Assembly: GCA_009837445.1 (NCBI GenBank)
Contig: VXTM01000021.1
Span: 1-64,000 of the forward strand
Length of the DNA stretch: 64,000 nucleotides
Direction of reading: 5' to 3'
DNA from: Acidimicrobiaceae bacterium
GTDB lineage: Bacteria > Actinomycetota > Acidimicrobiia > Acidimicrobiales > Aldehydirespiratoraceae
Numbering within the stretch: position 1 is the first letter of the stretch; every line of letters starts with the position of its first letter. The notes beneath the pieces were generated by a model. The model had not been told where the DNA came from, ran no database searches, and worked only from the letters and a program-made list of their open reading frames with translations. Shown here piece after piece: positions 25,792-35,431 of the stretch. Position numbers and translations under genes: made by a program.

Positions 25792-27173
25792 GAGGCACGA
25801 GCACCGGCGCGACGGCCGAGGCAACGGCCGAGGTGCCACCGTCGCTGCTGCTCGCCGGGTTCGGGGCCACCAACCGGGCGGTGGCCCGGGCGCTGCTGTC
25901 GCGGGGCCACACGGTGACCGCCTTCGACGACGGACCGGACGCGGCCACGATCGCGGAGGCCGAGGCCCTGGGCCTGGAGCTGCAGATCGCACCCGATGAC
26001 CGCCGGCTCCGCCAGTTGGTCCGGGCCGCAGACGCCATGATCCCCACGCCGGGGCTGCCCGAAAACCACCGGGCCCTGGCCGCAGTTCTGGACGGCGGCG
26101 TGCCGACCGCCAGCGAGTTTGATCTGGCCCGGATTTGGGACTCCCGGCCGATCGCGGCCGTGACCGGGACCAGCGGCAAGACAACGGTCACCGAGATGGC
26201 GGTGGCCGCGCTGCGGTGCTCGGGGCTGGAGGCAGTCGCGGCGGGCAACAACGATCTTCCCCTCGTCGCCGCCATCGAGCAGACCGGCGCCGACGTGTTC
26301 GTGGTCGAGGCTTCCTCGTTCCGCCTGGCCCACAGCCTCCGCTTCGAACCCCGCGCCGCCTGCTGGCTCAACTTCGCTCCCGACCATCTCGACATCCACC
26401 GCGACCTGGCCTCCTACGAGACGTCCAAGGCCCGGCTGTGGCGATGGCTGCCGCCGGGAGCGACCGCGGTGGCCAACCGGCTCGACCCGACCGTCATGGC
26501 CCACCTGCCGGAGGACCGTGCCGCCTGGACGTTCGCGCAGCAGGGTCCGGCCGACTGGTGGTGCCGGGCCGGCATGCTGACGGGGCCCTCGGGGCCGGTG
26601 CTGAGTGTGCGGGAGCTGCGCCGGGCCATGCCCCACGACCTCGCCAACGCCCTGGCCGCGGCGGCCACCGCGACCGCGATCGGCGCGACCACCGAGGGAC
26701 TGGGCCAAGCCCTCCGATCTTTCGAGCCGGGCTCTCACCGCGTCGAGTTGGTGGCCTCCATAGGCGGGGTGTCGTTCTACGACGACTCCAAGGCGACGAC
26801 ACCCCATGCCACCGTCGCAGCTCTGAGGGGGTTCGAAACGGCCGTACTCATCGCGGGCGGACGCAACAAGGGACTAGACCTGCGCGGGCTGCTGGACGCG
26901 GTCGATTGCGTGAGCAGCGTCGTCGCCTTCGGCGAGGCCGCCGATGAGGTGGCCGAGGTCTTCGCCGCTGATCGGCCGGTGCAGGTCGCGGCCGACATGG
27001 GCGAGGCTGTGGAACTGGCCGCCTCGGCCGCCGAACCGGGCTCCGCGGTGCTGCTCTCACCCGCCTGCGCCTCCTTCGACCTCTACCCGAGCTACGAAGC
27101 CCGCGGCGAGGACTTCGCCCGCCTGGTCAGGGACCTCGCCGACCGGTCCCGATGCGGGACGGTGCCGTCGTGA
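25788..27173 (+). CDS. murD: UDP-MurNAc-L-alanine:D-glutamate ligase
   Basis: Adds D-Glu to UDP-MurNAc-L-Ala. The 461-residue protein begins with a Rossmann domain (LLLAGFGATNRAVARALLSRG), then the ATP loop VTGTSGKTTVTEM, NFAPDHLDIHRDLASYETSKARL, SFYDDSKATTPHAT, and LLSPACASFDLYPSYEARGEDF near the end. The N-terminal domain is somewhat divergent. The GTG start overlaps mraY and the stop overlaps ftsW. Confidence 0.94.
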   Translation: MRGTSTGATAEATAEVPPSLLLAGFGATNRAVARALLSRGHTVTAFDDGPDAATIAEAEALGLELQIAPDDRRLRQLVRAADAMIPTPGLPENHRALAAVLDGGVPTASEFDLARIWDSRPIAAVTGTSGKTTVTEMAVAALRCSGLEAVAAGNNDLPLVAAIEQTGADVFVVEASSFRLAHSLRFEPRAACWLNFAPDHLDIHRDLASYETSKARLWRWLPPGATAVANRLDPTVMAHLPEDRAAWTFAQQGPADWWCRAGMLTGPSGPVLSVRELRRAMPHDLANALAAAATATAIGATTEGLGQALRSFEPGSHRVELVASIGGVSFYDDSKATTPHATVAALRGFETAVLIAGGRNKGLDLRGLLDAVDCVSSVVAFGEAADEVAEVFAADRPVQVAADMGEAVELAASAAEPGSAVLLSPACASFDLYPSYEARGEDFARLVRDLADRSRCGTVPS

Positions 27174-28372
27174 GTGCAACCGGACACGCCCGAACGCGCC
27201 AGGCGGCGCTGCAGGATGCCCGCCGCAGTCACCCGACGGCGAGGCTGGCCCCGGACGGTCGCGGCCCGCGTCCCCCGATGGGGCGCCGGACCGGACCGTT
27301 CCTGGTGCTGATCCTGGCCCTGGCCGCGCTGGTGCTGCTCGGCCTGGTCATGGCCCTGTCGGCCACCGCGGCTCCCAGCCTGTCCGGCACCGACTCGGCG
27401 TGGTCCCTGTTCCGGAGCCAGGCCATGTGGCTCGGCGTCGGCACGGTAGGGGTGCTGGTGCTGCTGCGGCTGGACTACCACCGCTGGCGGCGGCCCGCCG
27501 CGCTGGGCATGGGCACCTGCCTGCTGCTGCTTGCCCTGACCGCGCTGCCCAGCGTGGGCCTCAGCGCCAACGGGGCCCGCCGCTGGCTCGGAACGGGCTC
27601 GATCGTCTTCCAGCCGTCGGAGCTGACCAAGCTCGCCTTCATCGTCTTCGTTGCCGAGTTGCTGTCCCGGCCCGATCGTCACATGGAGGACGTCCGCTCC
27701 ACCCTGCAGCCGGTACTGATCATGACCGGAGTCGTGAGCGCGCTGCTGATGATGCAGCCCCATCTGGGCGCCTGCCTCCTGATCGCCGGCGTGGCCGCCA
27801 CCATGCTGTACTTCGCAGGGGCGCGGCTGTCCCACCTGGCGCTGGCCGGCACCGTCGGGGCCTCATTGACCGCGCTCATGATCGCCTACTCTCCGTGGCG
27901 CCGCGAACGCGTGCTGGGCTTCCTAGACCCCTGGGAGGATCCTCTCGGCAACGGCTACCAGACGCTCCGGTCCCTGCACGCGATGGCCGCCGGCGGGATT
28001 GACGGGCTGGGGCTCGGCTCGGGGCGGGCCAAGTGGGGATTCCTGCCGTACGCCCACACCGACTTCATCTTCGCGGTGATAGGCGAGGAGCTTGGCCTGG
28101 CGGGCTCGCTGTTCGTCGTCACGCTGTTCGTGGTGATCGCCGCGACCGGCCTCACCGTGGCGCTGCGGGCCCCGGATCGCTTCGGAATGCTCCTCGCGGT
28201 GGGCATCACGTCCTGGATCATCCTTCAGGCCGCGCTGAACATCGGCGCGGCGGTGGCAGTCTTCCCGGTCGTGGGGATCACCCTGCCGCTGCTCTCGTTC
28301 GGCGGGACTTCCCTGGTAACGACCATGGCCGCCATGGGGGTCCTGCTGAACGTGGCGAGGCAGATCCGATGA
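27170..28372 (+). CDS. ftsW: Septal peptidoglycan polymerase FtsW (SEDS family)
   Basis: Membrane glycosyltransferase that polymerises lipid II at the septum with FtsI. The 400-residue protein has about ten membrane segments. SEDS signatures include GARRWLGTGSIVFQPSEL, QPHLGACLLI, GNGYQTLRSLHAMAAGG, LPYAHTDFIFAVIGEELG and the C-terminal GITLPLLSFGGTSLV. GTG 27170 is preferred because it overlaps the murD stop like its neighbours; an ATG 18 bases upstream is possible. Confidence 0.95.
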   Translation: MSATGHARTRQAALQDARRSHPTARLAPDGRGPRPPMGRRTGPFLVLILALAALVLLGLVMALSATAAPSLSGTDSAWSLFRSQAMWLGVGTVGVLVLLRLDYHRWRRPAALGMGTCLLLLALTALPSVGLSANGARRWLGTGSIVFQPSELTKLAFIVFVAELLSRPDRHMEDVRSTLQPVLIMTGVVSALLMMQPHLGACLLIAGVAATMLYFAGARLSHLALAGTVGASLTALMIAYSPWRRERVLGFLDPWEDPLGNGYQTLRSLHAMAAGGIDGLGLGSGRAKWGFLPYAHTDFIFAVIGEELGLAGSLFVVTLFVVIAATGLTVALRAPDRFGMLLAVGITSWIILQAALNIGAAVAVFPVVGITLPLLSFGGTSLVTTMAAMGVLLNVARQIR

Positions 28373-29568
28373 GCGCGCCCGCGCCGCGCCGCCGGAGCCG
28401 GTCGGACGAGCGCCCCGGCTCGTGCTGGGCGGTCATCGCGGGCGGCGGCACCGCCGGCCATGTGCTGCCGGGAATCAGCGTCGCCCAGCAGATCGTCGAC
28501 CGGGGCGCCCGCCGCGATGCCGTGCACTTCGTCGGCAGCTCCCGCGGCGTCGAGACCCGCCTGGTGCCCGAAGCCGGGTTCGGGCTGACGGCGCTGCCCG
28601 GTCGGGGCCTGCAACGGCGGCTGGCCCTCTCCAATCTGGCCGCCGCGACCGGGCTCGTACGGGCCTTCGCGCAGGCTCTGGTGGTCCTGCGGCGCCGCCG
28701 GCCCGCGGTCGTGCTGGGCCTGGGCGGCTATGCGTCGGCGGCCTGCGGAGCGGCCGCGGCGCTGCTGCGAGTGCCTCTGGTGATTACTGAGCAGAACGCG
28801 GTACCCGGCTTGGCGAACCGGCTGCTGAGCCGGTTTGCGGCCGGTACGGCCACTGCCTTCGAGGCCAGTGACCTCCGCCAGGCCACCTGGACCGGCAACC
28901 CGGTCAGGGCCGAGGTGCTGGCCGCCGACCGCGCATCGGGCAGGGGAGCGGCCCGGGCCGCTCTGGGGGTCGATCCCGAGCGCCGCCTCGTGGCCGTCTT
29001 CGGAGGCTCGCTCGGGTCCCGCCGCATCAACGAGGCCGTGACCGGCGCGACCGAGCTGTGGCGGGCCCGCGACGATCTTCACATTCGACACATCGCAGGG
29101 CGGCGCGACTACGACGCGCTCGCCGGTCGGATCACCTCCGCCCACGCGAGCACCCTGGGCTACGACCTGGTCGACTACGAGGAGGACATGGCCACGGTGT
29201 ACGCCGCAGCCGACCTCGTCGTGAGCCGCTCCGGCGCCACCACCGTCGCCGAGTTGGCGGCCGCGGGCGTGCCGGCGGTGCTCGTCCCGCTACCGGGAGC
29301 GCCCGGCGACCATCAGACGGCCAACGCCCGCCGGCTCGTCGAGGCGGGTGGGGCGGTCCTCGTGAGCGACGCCGAACTCGACGGAGCCCGGCTCGCAGCC
29401 GAGGTGGACGCGCTGCTGGGCGATCCCGACCGTCTCAAGGCCATGGAGGGGTCGGCCGCGGCACTGGCCCGGCCGGACGCGGCCAGCGCCGTAGTGGACC
29501 TCATCGAGCAGTGCGCGCTCCGCCCGCCACCCATCCGCTCGGCCTCCGGGCAGGAGGCCGGCTCATGA
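28369..29568 (+). CDS. murG: UDP-GlcNAc:lipid I N-acetylglucosaminyltransferase
   Basis: Adds GlcNAc to lipid I to make lipid II, at the inner membrane face. The 399-residue GT28 protein shows the glycine-rich IAGGGTAGHVLPGIS loop, GLGGYASAACGAAA, ITEQNAVPGLANRLLSRFA, the donor-site GGSLGSRRIN, and SGATTVAELAAAGVPAVLVPLP with the GDHQTANA segment. The ATG overlaps the ftsW stop; the stop overlaps murC (ATGA). Confidence 0.96.
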   Translation: MSAPAPRRRSRSDERPGSCWAVIAGGGTAGHVLPGISVAQQIVDRGARRDAVHFVGSSRGVETRLVPEAGFGLTALPGRGLQRRLALSNLAAATGLVRAFAQALVVLRRRRPAVVLGLGGYASAACGAAAALLRVPLVITEQNAVPGLANRLLSRFAAGTATAFEASDLRQATWTGNPVRAEVLAADRASGRGAARAALGVDPERRLVAVFGGSLGSRRINEAVTGATELWRARDDLHIRHIAGRRDYDALAGRITSAHASTLGYDLVDYEEDMATVYAAADLVVSRSGATTVAELAAAGVPAVLVPLPGAPGDHQTANARRLVEAGGAVLVSDAELDGARLAAEVDALLGDPDRLKAMEGSAAALARPDAASAVVDLIEQCALRPPPIRSASGQEAGS

Positions 29569-30977
29569 GCGCCGTCGACCTCTCCACCCCCAGGGCCGTC
29601 CACGTGGTGGGCGCGGGTGGGGCCGGAATGGGTGCCATCGCGTCGGTGCTGCGGTCGATGGGACATCGGGTGTCGGGGTCGGACCTGCGCGACGGTCCCG
29701 TGGTGGCCCGGCTGCGGGCTGAGGGAGTGCCGGTCGCGATCGGCCACGACCCCGCCAACCTCGGCGACGCCACCCTGGTGGCCATCTCCTCGGCCATCCC
29801 CCCCAGCAATCCCGAGGTTCGGGCGGCCGAGGCGCGGGGCGTTCGGATCGTGCGACGCAGCGACATCCTTCCCGCCATCGCGTCACACCGCAGGACGATC
29901 GCGGTGGCGGGCACGCACGGCAAGACGACCACGAGTTCGATGCTGGCGCTCGTGCTGCGGGAGGCGGGACTCGACCCCTCGTTCATCATCGGCGGGGATG
30001 TCAACGAGATCGGCACCGGAGCGATGTGGGACTCCGGCGAATGGTTCGTGCTGGAGGCCGACGAGAGCGATCGGACCTTTCTGGCCATCGACGCCGAGGT
30101 GGCGGTGGTGACCAGCGTCGAACCCGATCACCTCGAGACCTACGACGGCGCGCCGTCGGCTCTCGTCGATGCCTTCGGCGAGTTCCTGGCCGCGGCCCGC
30201 CACCGGGTCGTGTGCGCCGACGACCCGGTCGCCGCCCGGGTCGGCGCAGCCACCGGGGCGACGACCTACGGCACCGGCACGGACGCCGACTTCCGCATGA
30301 GCGACGTGTCGCTGCGGATGCCGGAGACGGCCTTCGACCTGTACGACGGGCAGACCCGGCTGGGGCGCATCACCCTGCCGACGCCGGGCCTGCACAACGC
30401 GCGCAACGCGGCCGCGGCCGTGGTGGCCGCGGTCGTGGCAGGCGCCTCCTTCGAGGATGCGGCCCGCGCCCTGGCCCGCTTCGGCGGCGTAGCCAGGCGC
30501 TTCGAGTTCCGCGGCGACTCCGGCGGCGTGACGTTCGTCGACGACTACGCCCACCTCCCCAGCGAGGTGGCCGCAGCCCTCGACGCGGCCCGCACCGGCC
30601 GGTGGCACCGGGTGGTGTGCGTCTTCCAGCCGCACCGCTACAGCCGGGTGTCGTCCATCGGCGCCGACTTCGCGCACTCCTTCACCGGTGCCGACCACCT
30701 GGTTCTTACCGGGATCTACCCGTCGGGCGAGGCTCCCCGGCCCGGTGTGACCTCCAAGATCGTTCTCGACGCGGTGCTCGACGCCCATCCGTGGTCCTCG
30801 GTGACGTGGCTGCCCCGGCTCGACGAAGTCGCGGACTGGCTGGTCGGCCAGCTACGCCCCGGCGACCTCTGCCTGACGCTCGGCGCCGGGGACCTGACCT
30901 CGGTGCCCGACGTGGTGATCGAGCGCCTCGAAGCCGCTGGCGTCACCGGCCACGAGCCCGCGGGGGCGGCAAGTTGA
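29565..30977 (+). CDS. murC: UDP-N-acetylmuramate:L-alanine ligase
   Basis: Adds L-Ala, the first amino acid of the stem peptide, to UDP-MurNAc. The 470-residue protein has an N-terminal VHVVGAGGAGMGAIASVLRSMG loop (read in parts), the ATP loop VAGTHGKTTTSSMLALVL, LEADESDRTFL, and the C-terminal FVDDYAHLPSEV and VFQPHRYSR motifs. The order murG, murC, murB, ftsQ is the common actinobacterial one. The stop overlaps the TTG start of murB. Confidence 0.96.
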   Translation: MSAVDLSTPRAVHVVGAGGAGMGAIASVLRSMGHRVSGSDLRDGPVVARLRAEGVPVAIGHDPANLGDATLVAISSAIPPSNPEVRAAEARGVRIVRRSDILPAIASHRRTIAVAGTHGKTTTSSMLALVLREAGLDPSFIIGGDVNEIGTGAMWDSGEWFVLEADESDRTFLAIDAEVAVVTSVEPDHLETYDGAPSALVDAFGEFLAAARHRVVCADDPVAARVGAATGATTYGTGTDADFRMSDVSLRMPETAFDLYDGQTRLGRITLPTPGLHNARNAAAAVVAAVVAGASFEDAARALARFGGVARRFEFRGDSGGVTFVDDYAHLPSEVAAALDAARTGRWHRVVCVFQPHRYSRVSSIGADFAHSFTGADHLVLTGIYPSGEAPRPGVTSKIVLDAVLDAHPWSSVTWLPRLDEVADWLVGQLRPGDLCLTLGAGDLTSVPDVVIERLEAAGVTGHEPAGAAS

Positions 30978-31933
30978 CCGCCGCCGTCCGGGACCGGCTG
31001 GCCGACCTGGGCCGGCGGCTGGCCGCCTCGGAGCTCGCGCCGTCACTGAGGCGGGATTACCGGCTGGGGGCCCACACCACATACCGGGTGGGCGGTCCGG
31101 CCCGGCTCTTCGTCACCATCAATGATCGGGCCGGGCTCGACACGCTGGCATCGATCGTGGCCGACTCGTCCGCCGCTGGCGGGCCGCTGCCGGTGCTGGT
31201 CGTGGGGCGGGGCTCCAACCTGCTGGTCGCCGACCGCGGCTTCGACGGGCTGGCGGTGGCCCTCGGCAGCGGGCTGGCGACCTTCGAGATCGACGGCACG
31301 ACGGTCACCGCTGGCGGCGGGGCATTGTTGCCAGTCCTGGCCCGGGCCTCGGCCGACGCCGGCCTGACCGGCTTCGAATGGGCTGTCGGCGTCCCCGGGA
31401 CCGCCGGGGGCGCGGTGCGGATGAACGCAGGCGGCCACGGCTCGGACATGTCCGAGTCGCTGGTGGAGGCGGTCGTCGTCGACCTGCACCGCGGCGGCTC
31501 CGCCGCGCTCGGCGTCGAGGAGTTGCATCTCGGCTACCGCACGAGCAGCATCGCCACGCACCAGATAGTGGTGTCCATCAAGCTCCAGTTGAGGTTCGGC
31601 GACCGGTCCGCCGCCCGGGCCTCGCTGGCCGAGATAGTCCAGTGGCGGAGGGCCAACCAGCCCGGCGGCCGCAACGCGGGGTCGGTGTTCACCAACCCCG
31701 AACCGGCCGCGGCGGGCGCTCTGATCGAGTCTGCCGGCGCCAAGGGGCTGCGGATCGGAACTGCGGAGGTCTCGCCCAAGCACGCGAACTTCATCCAGTC
31801 CGACGAGGAGGGCTGCGCGGCCGACATCGTCGAGGTGATGCGGGAGGTGCGCCGGCTGGTGACGGAACAACACGGCGTGGACCTGGCGGTGGAGACCCAC
31901 CTCATCGGCTTCGAGCCATGGGAGTTGCCGTGA
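30974..31933 (+). CDS. murB: UDP-N-acetylenolpyruvoylglucosamine reductase
   Basis: FAD-dependent enzyme forming UDP-MurNAc. The 319-residue protein has YRLGAHTTYRVGGPAR, the VVGRGSNLLVAD motif, the FAD-binding GVPGTAGGAVRMNAGG, and NAGSVFTNP with the catalytic Ser, then SPKHANFI. The start is a TTG overlapping the murC TGA (TTGA); it is the rare start codon of this otherwise GTG/ATG-linked operon but fits the 4-base overlap pattern. No later start gives a full N-terminus. Confidence 0.95.
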   Translation: MTAAVRDRLADLGRRLAASELAPSLRRDYRLGAHTTYRVGGPARLFVTINDRAGLDTLASIVADSSAAGGPLPVLVVGRGSNLLVADRGFDGLAVALGSGLATFEIDGTTVTAGGGALLPVLARASADAGLTGFEWAVGVPGTAGGAVRMNAGGHGSDMSESLVEAVVVDLHRGGSAALGVEELHLGYRTSSIATHQIVVSIKLQLRFGDRSAARASLAEIVQWRRANQPGGRNAGSVFTNPEPAAAGALIESAGAKGLRIGTAEVSPKHANFIQSDEEGCAADIVEVMREVRRLVTEQHGVDLAVETHLIGFEPWELP

Positions 31934-32721
31934 GCGGGGCGGCCGTGGCCGTGGACCCGCGGATGAAGGCGCGCCGCATCGCGGTGCTGCGGGAGCAGGG
32001 GCGACGGCGCCTCCATATCCTGGTCGCCCTGGCTTCCGTCGTGCTGGTGGCCGGGGTGGGATTCGGCGTCAGCCGCACGCCGCTGGTGGACGTGGACCGC
32101 ATCTCCATCACCGGTGGCGGGGCCCGCACGGCCGAGATCCTTGAGAGCACGGGTTTCTCGACGGGAATGCCGATGCTCTCGCTGGACCTGGGCGAAGCCG
32201 AGAGGTCCGTCGCCTCGCTGCCCTGGGTGCGGTCTGCCCGGGTCTGGCGGGACTGGCCGGGCACGGTGCGCATCACGGTCGTTCCCCGCGTCCCGGTGGC
32301 CGAGGTTCCCGCTACCGGGGGCCGCATCGTGCTGATCGACTCCTACGGGTACGCCGTCGAGTGGGCGACGGCTCCGGCTGAACCGGGCGGGCTTGCCCAT
32401 GTCGCCGTGCCGTTCGCCGGCCGGCTCGGCGACATCCACACCGCCGCGGACGGGCCGCTGGCCGTGGTCGCTGCCATGCCCGACGATCTGCGCGCCTGGG
32501 TCAGTGCGGTAACCGTCGATCCGGGCAGCGGGCAGCTGGGGCTGCAACTCATCGGCGGAGCCAACGTCATGCTCGGCGAGCAGAACCTTTTGGACGACAA
32601 GATGAGCGCCGTGCGAGCCGTGCTGGCGGGAACCGAACTCGACTGCATCACCGAGATCGACGTGATCATGCCCGACATCGCGACCGTGACCCGTCACGAG
32701 CCGTGCCGGCCCCGCGGGTGA
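31930..32721 (+). CDS. ftsQ: Cell division protein FtsQ
   Basis: A 263-residue bitopic division protein. A basic cytoplasmic segment (RMKARRIAVLREQGRRRLH), one membrane segment (about residues 27-47), then a POTRA domain (LVDVDRISITGGGARTAEIL, SVASLPWVRSARVWRDWPGTVRITV in part) and the FtsQ domain with VLIDSYG and LLDDKMSAVRAVL. GTG 31930 overlaps the murB stop. It closes the run of overlapping genes; a 90-base gap with the ftsZ promoter follows. Confidence 0.9.
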   Translation: MSGAAVAVDPRMKARRIAVLREQGRRRLHILVALASVVLVAGVGFGVSRTPLVDVDRISITGGGARTAEILESTGFSTGMPMLSLDLGEAERSVASLPWVRSARVWRDWPGTVRITVVPRVPVAEVPATGGRIVLIDSYGYAVEWATAPAEPGGLAHVAVPFAGRLGDIHTAADGPLAVVAAMPDDLRAWVSAVTVDPGSGQLGLQLIGGANVMLGEQNLLDDKMSAVRAVLAGTELDCITEIDVIMPDIATVTRHEPCRPRG

Positions 32722-32773
32722 AGGCTCAAGCACTACTTCACCCCCCGTGACCCGTCGTCGGGCATGCGGGCTC

Positions 32774-32802
32774 TAAGATGCAGTGATCGCAAGCCAGGGA
32801 GG
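32774..32802 (+). promoter_or_regulatory. ftsZ -10 box and ribosome-binding site
   Basis: TAAGAT (32774-32779) is a plausible -10 box, with no good -35. AGGGAGG (32796-32802) is a strong Shine-Dalgarno sequence, 9 bases before GTG 32812 and 12 before ATG 32815. ftsZ therefore seems to have its own transcript and leader within the cluster. Confidence 0.45.
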
Positions 32803-32814
32803 TTCAACACGGTG

Positions 32815-33933
32815 ATGGCCGATTCTCACAACTACATCGCCGTCATCCGGGTGGTCGGAGTCGGAGGCGGGGGCGTCAACGCCGTCAACCGCATGATCGA
32901 TGCCGGCCTGCGCGGCGTGGAGTTCATCGCTGCCAACACCGACGCCCAAGCCCTCGGCATGAGCGACGCGGACCTCAGGATCGACATCGGGAAGAACCTG
33001 ACCCGCGGCCTGGGCGCGGGCAGCGATCCCGAGATCGGAAGGCAGGCCGCCGAGGAGCACGTCGACGAGATTCGTGAAGCCCTCAACGGGTCCGACATGG
33101 TGTTCATCACCGCGGGCAAGGGGGGCGGGACGGGCACCGGTGCCGCTCCGGTGGTGGCCGAGGTGGCCAAAAGCCTCGGCGCGCTCACCATCGGCGTGGT
33201 CACCCGGCCGTTCAGCTTCGAGGGGTCCCGTCGCTCGGTTCAGGCCGACGAGGGCATCCTGCGCCTCAAGGAGAAGGTCGACACCCTGATCGTCATCCCC
33301 AACGACCGGCTCATCGCCATCGCCGACGAGAAGACGTCCATGCTCAACGCCTTCCGCATGGCCGATGAGGTGCTGATGCAGGGGGTCGGGGGCATCACCA
33401 ACCTGATCACCACGCCGGGGCTGATCAATGTCGACTTCGCCGATGTCCGCGCGGTGCTGACCGACGCCGGCAGCGCCCTCATGGGCGTCGGGTCGGCCAC
33501 CGGGGAGGGTCGGGCGGTGGCCGCGGCCCGCGGCGCCATATCGAGTCCGCTGCTGGAGTCGTCGATCGACCGGTCCCAGGGCGTCCTGCTCAACATCTCG
33601 GGCTCATCCAGCCTCGGCTTGATGGAGGTGAACGAGGCGGCCGAGGTGGTGCACTCGGTTGCGCACCAGGACGCCAACATCATCTTCGGTACGGTGATCG
33701 ACGACGCGCTCGGGGACGAGGTTCGGGTGACCGTCATCGCGGCCGGCTTCGAGAGCGACCGGCAGGGCTACGGCGGGCGGGACCGCCGCGCCCGCAGGGA
33801 CCGCAGGCACACCGCGAGGACGGTCGAGGAGGACCTGCAGATCGCCGACGTGTTCGCCACGGCCGAGCATACGGATGCGCCGGGCGGGCTCGACCTCAAC
33901 GACGAGTTCGATGTGCCCGACTTCCTGAGATGA
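32815..33933 (+). CDS. ftsZ: Cell division protein FtsZ
   Basis: Tubulin-like GTPase forming the division ring. The 372-residue protein has [14 protein letters not shown], the tubulin signature [24 protein letters not shown] and DFADVRAVL with the T7 catalytic Asp. A basic, short linker leads to the C-terminal peptide [10 protein letters not shown], the expected docking site for SepF, encoded 1.5 kb downstream. ATG 32815 or GTG 32812 are both possible starts. No ftsA is present, as is usual in actinobacteria. Confidence 0.97.
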   Translation: MADSHNYIAVIRVVGVGGGGVNAVNRMIDAGLRGVEFIAANTDAQALGMSDADLRIDIGKNLTRGLGAGSDPEIGRQAAEEHVDEIREALNGSDMVFITAGKGGGTGTGAAPVVAEVAKSLGALTIGVVTRPFSFEGSRRSVQADEGILRLKEKVDTLIVIPNDRLIAIADEKTSMLNAFRMADEVLMQGVGGITNLITTPGLINVDFADVRAVLTDAGSALMGVGSATGEGRAVAAARGAISSPLLESSIDRSQGVLLNISGSSSLGLMEVNEAAEVVHSVAHQDANIIFGTVIDDALGDEVRVTVIAAGFESDRQGYGGRDRRARRDRRHTARTVEEDLQIADVFATAEHTDAPGGLDLNDEFDVPDFLR

Positions 33934-33973
33934 CCGCGCCGCCGGTCCAGCCGATCTGGGCGCTTCCAACTGC

Positions 33974-34684
33974 GTGATTGAGAGGGTGGTCCCGGCGGGC
34001 GACGGGTGGCTCGTCAGGGTCCGCTGCTCGCAGATCTCCGAGGGCGATTTTCGCTGCGATCGCGACGGCGAGGCCGGAGCCGAACGCGACGGGTCCCTCG
34101 ATCGCCGGCGCCAGCGGCTCATGAGCGGTCAATGGACCTGGCTCCGACAGGTGCATGGCGCCGACGTAGTGTTCGTCAACGAGCCCGGCGGCTGCGCGGG
34201 GAAGGTGGCCGACGGAGCGGTCACGGCCGTGCCCGCGGCCGTGCTGGCCCTGCACACCGCCGACTGCGCGCCGGTGGTCGTCGCCGGATCGGGCGCGCTG
34301 GGCGTGGCCCACGCCGGCTGGCGCGGCATCGTGGCCGGAGTGATCGGCCGGGTCGTCGACGGCGTTCGCCGGGCCTCGCCCCCCGGGAGGGTGACGGACC
34401 TGCGGGCCGTGATCGGTCCGGTCATCAGGCCCTCGAGCTACGAGTTCGGCGTCGACGATCTTGCCGCGGTGGCCGCGGCCGCCGGTTGCGACGTGTCGGG
34501 CTCCACCTCCTGGGGTACTACGGCCCTCGACCTCGGCGTCGCGGTGCTCGGCGCGTTGAACGCGGCCGGCGTCCGCGACGTGGAGGACCTGGGGTTCGAC
34601 ACCGCCCGGGACGGCTTCTTCTCGCACCGGGTCCGGGGCGACCGGGGCCGCCAGGCGACCGCGGCCCGGCTGGAGAGACGGTGA
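33974..34684 (+). CDS. pgeF: Multicopper-oxidase-like (laccase-domain) protein PgeF/YfiH
   Basis: A 236-residue member of the YfiH/DUF152 family, described as a peptidoglycan editing factor and purine nucleoside-active enzyme. The metal ligands are visible: His in WLRQVHGADVV, Cys in LHTADCAPVV and His in VAHAGWRG. It lies in the typical place between ftsZ and yggS. The GTG at 33974 lacks a clear ribosome-binding site. The stop overlaps yggS (GTGA). Confidence 0.9.
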   Translation: MIERVVPAGDGWLVRVRCSQISEGDFRCDRDGEAGAERDGSLDRRRQRLMSGQWTWLRQVHGADVVFVNEPGGCAGKVADGAVTAVPAAVLALHTADCAPVVVAGSGALGVAHAGWRGIVAGVIGRVVDGVRRASPPGRVTDLRAVIGPVIRPSSYEFGVDDLAAVAAAAGCDVSGSTSWGTTALDLGVAVLGALNAAGVRDVEDLGFDTARDGFFSHRVRGDRGRQATAARLERR

Positions 34685-35388
34685 GCGCGCCGCCGCCGAC
34701 TCCCGCCATCGTGGCCGAGCGGTACGAGGCTCTGAGGAGCCGCATCGCCGGCGCGGGCGGGCGAGGAGTCACAGTCATCGCGGTGACCAAGGCGTTCGGC
34801 CCGTGGGCCATCGACGCGGCCGCGGCGTGCGGCATCGCTGACATCGGCGAGAACTACGCCCAGGAGTGTGTGGCCAAGCTCGTTGAGGCCTCTGCAGCAC
34901 CCATACCCCGGGTCCACTTCGTAGGCCGGCTACAGCGAAACAAGGTCAGGATGCTCGCCGGCTGCGTCGATGTCTGGCAGACAGTGGACCGGGTCGAGTT
35001 GGCCCGCGAGATCGGCCGGCGCGCCCCAGGAGCCGAGGTGATGATCCAGGTGAATATCTCGGGCGAGGAGACCAAGGCAGGCTGCGCACCCGGCGACACC
35101 GAGTCGCTGGCCTCCGCAGCCGGCGACGCCGGACTCCGCCTGGTGGGCCTCATGGGCATCGGTCCGCTCGGCCCGCCCGAGGAGGCCCGCAACGGCTTCA
35201 GGAGGCTGCGGCGGCTGGTCGACTCCCTGGGACTGCCACACTGCTCGATGGGCATGACCGACGACCTCGAAGTGGCGGTGGCCGAGGGCGCGACCATGGT
35301 CCGGGTGGGAAGGAGCCTCTTCGGGGTGCGTCCCCGTCACGAGTCGCGCGGCGTGTCACAATATGGCGCGCCGCCAGGGGATCGGTGA
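34681..35388 (+). CDS. yggS: YggS-family pyridoxal phosphate homeostasis protein
   Basis: A 235-residue PLP-binding protein with the fold of alanine racemase domain I; it buffers PLP and has no known catalytic activity. The PLP lysine is in VIAVTKAF, followed by IGENYAQE, HFVGRLQRNKVR, IQVNISGEETKAG and CSMGMTDDLEVAVAEGATMVRVGRSLFG. Family members sit beside sepF and yggT in many Gram-positives, as here. Starts at GTG 34681, overlapping pgeF. Confidence 0.94.
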   Translation: MSAPPPTPAIVAERYEALRSRIAGAGGRGVTVIAVTKAFGPWAIDAAAACGIADIGENYAQECVAKLVEASAAPIPRVHFVGRLQRNKVRMLAGCVDVWQTVDRVELAREIGRRAPGAEVMIQVNISGEETKAGCAPGDTESLASAAGDAGLRLVGLMGIGPLGPPEEARNGFRRLRRLVDSLGLPHCSMGMTDDLEVAVAEGATMVRVGRSLFGVRPRHESRGVSQYGAPPGDR

Positions 35389-35431
35389 GGCTCGCAGGCA
35401 CGCTAAAGTCTTCGCAAGGAGCGACGTATCG

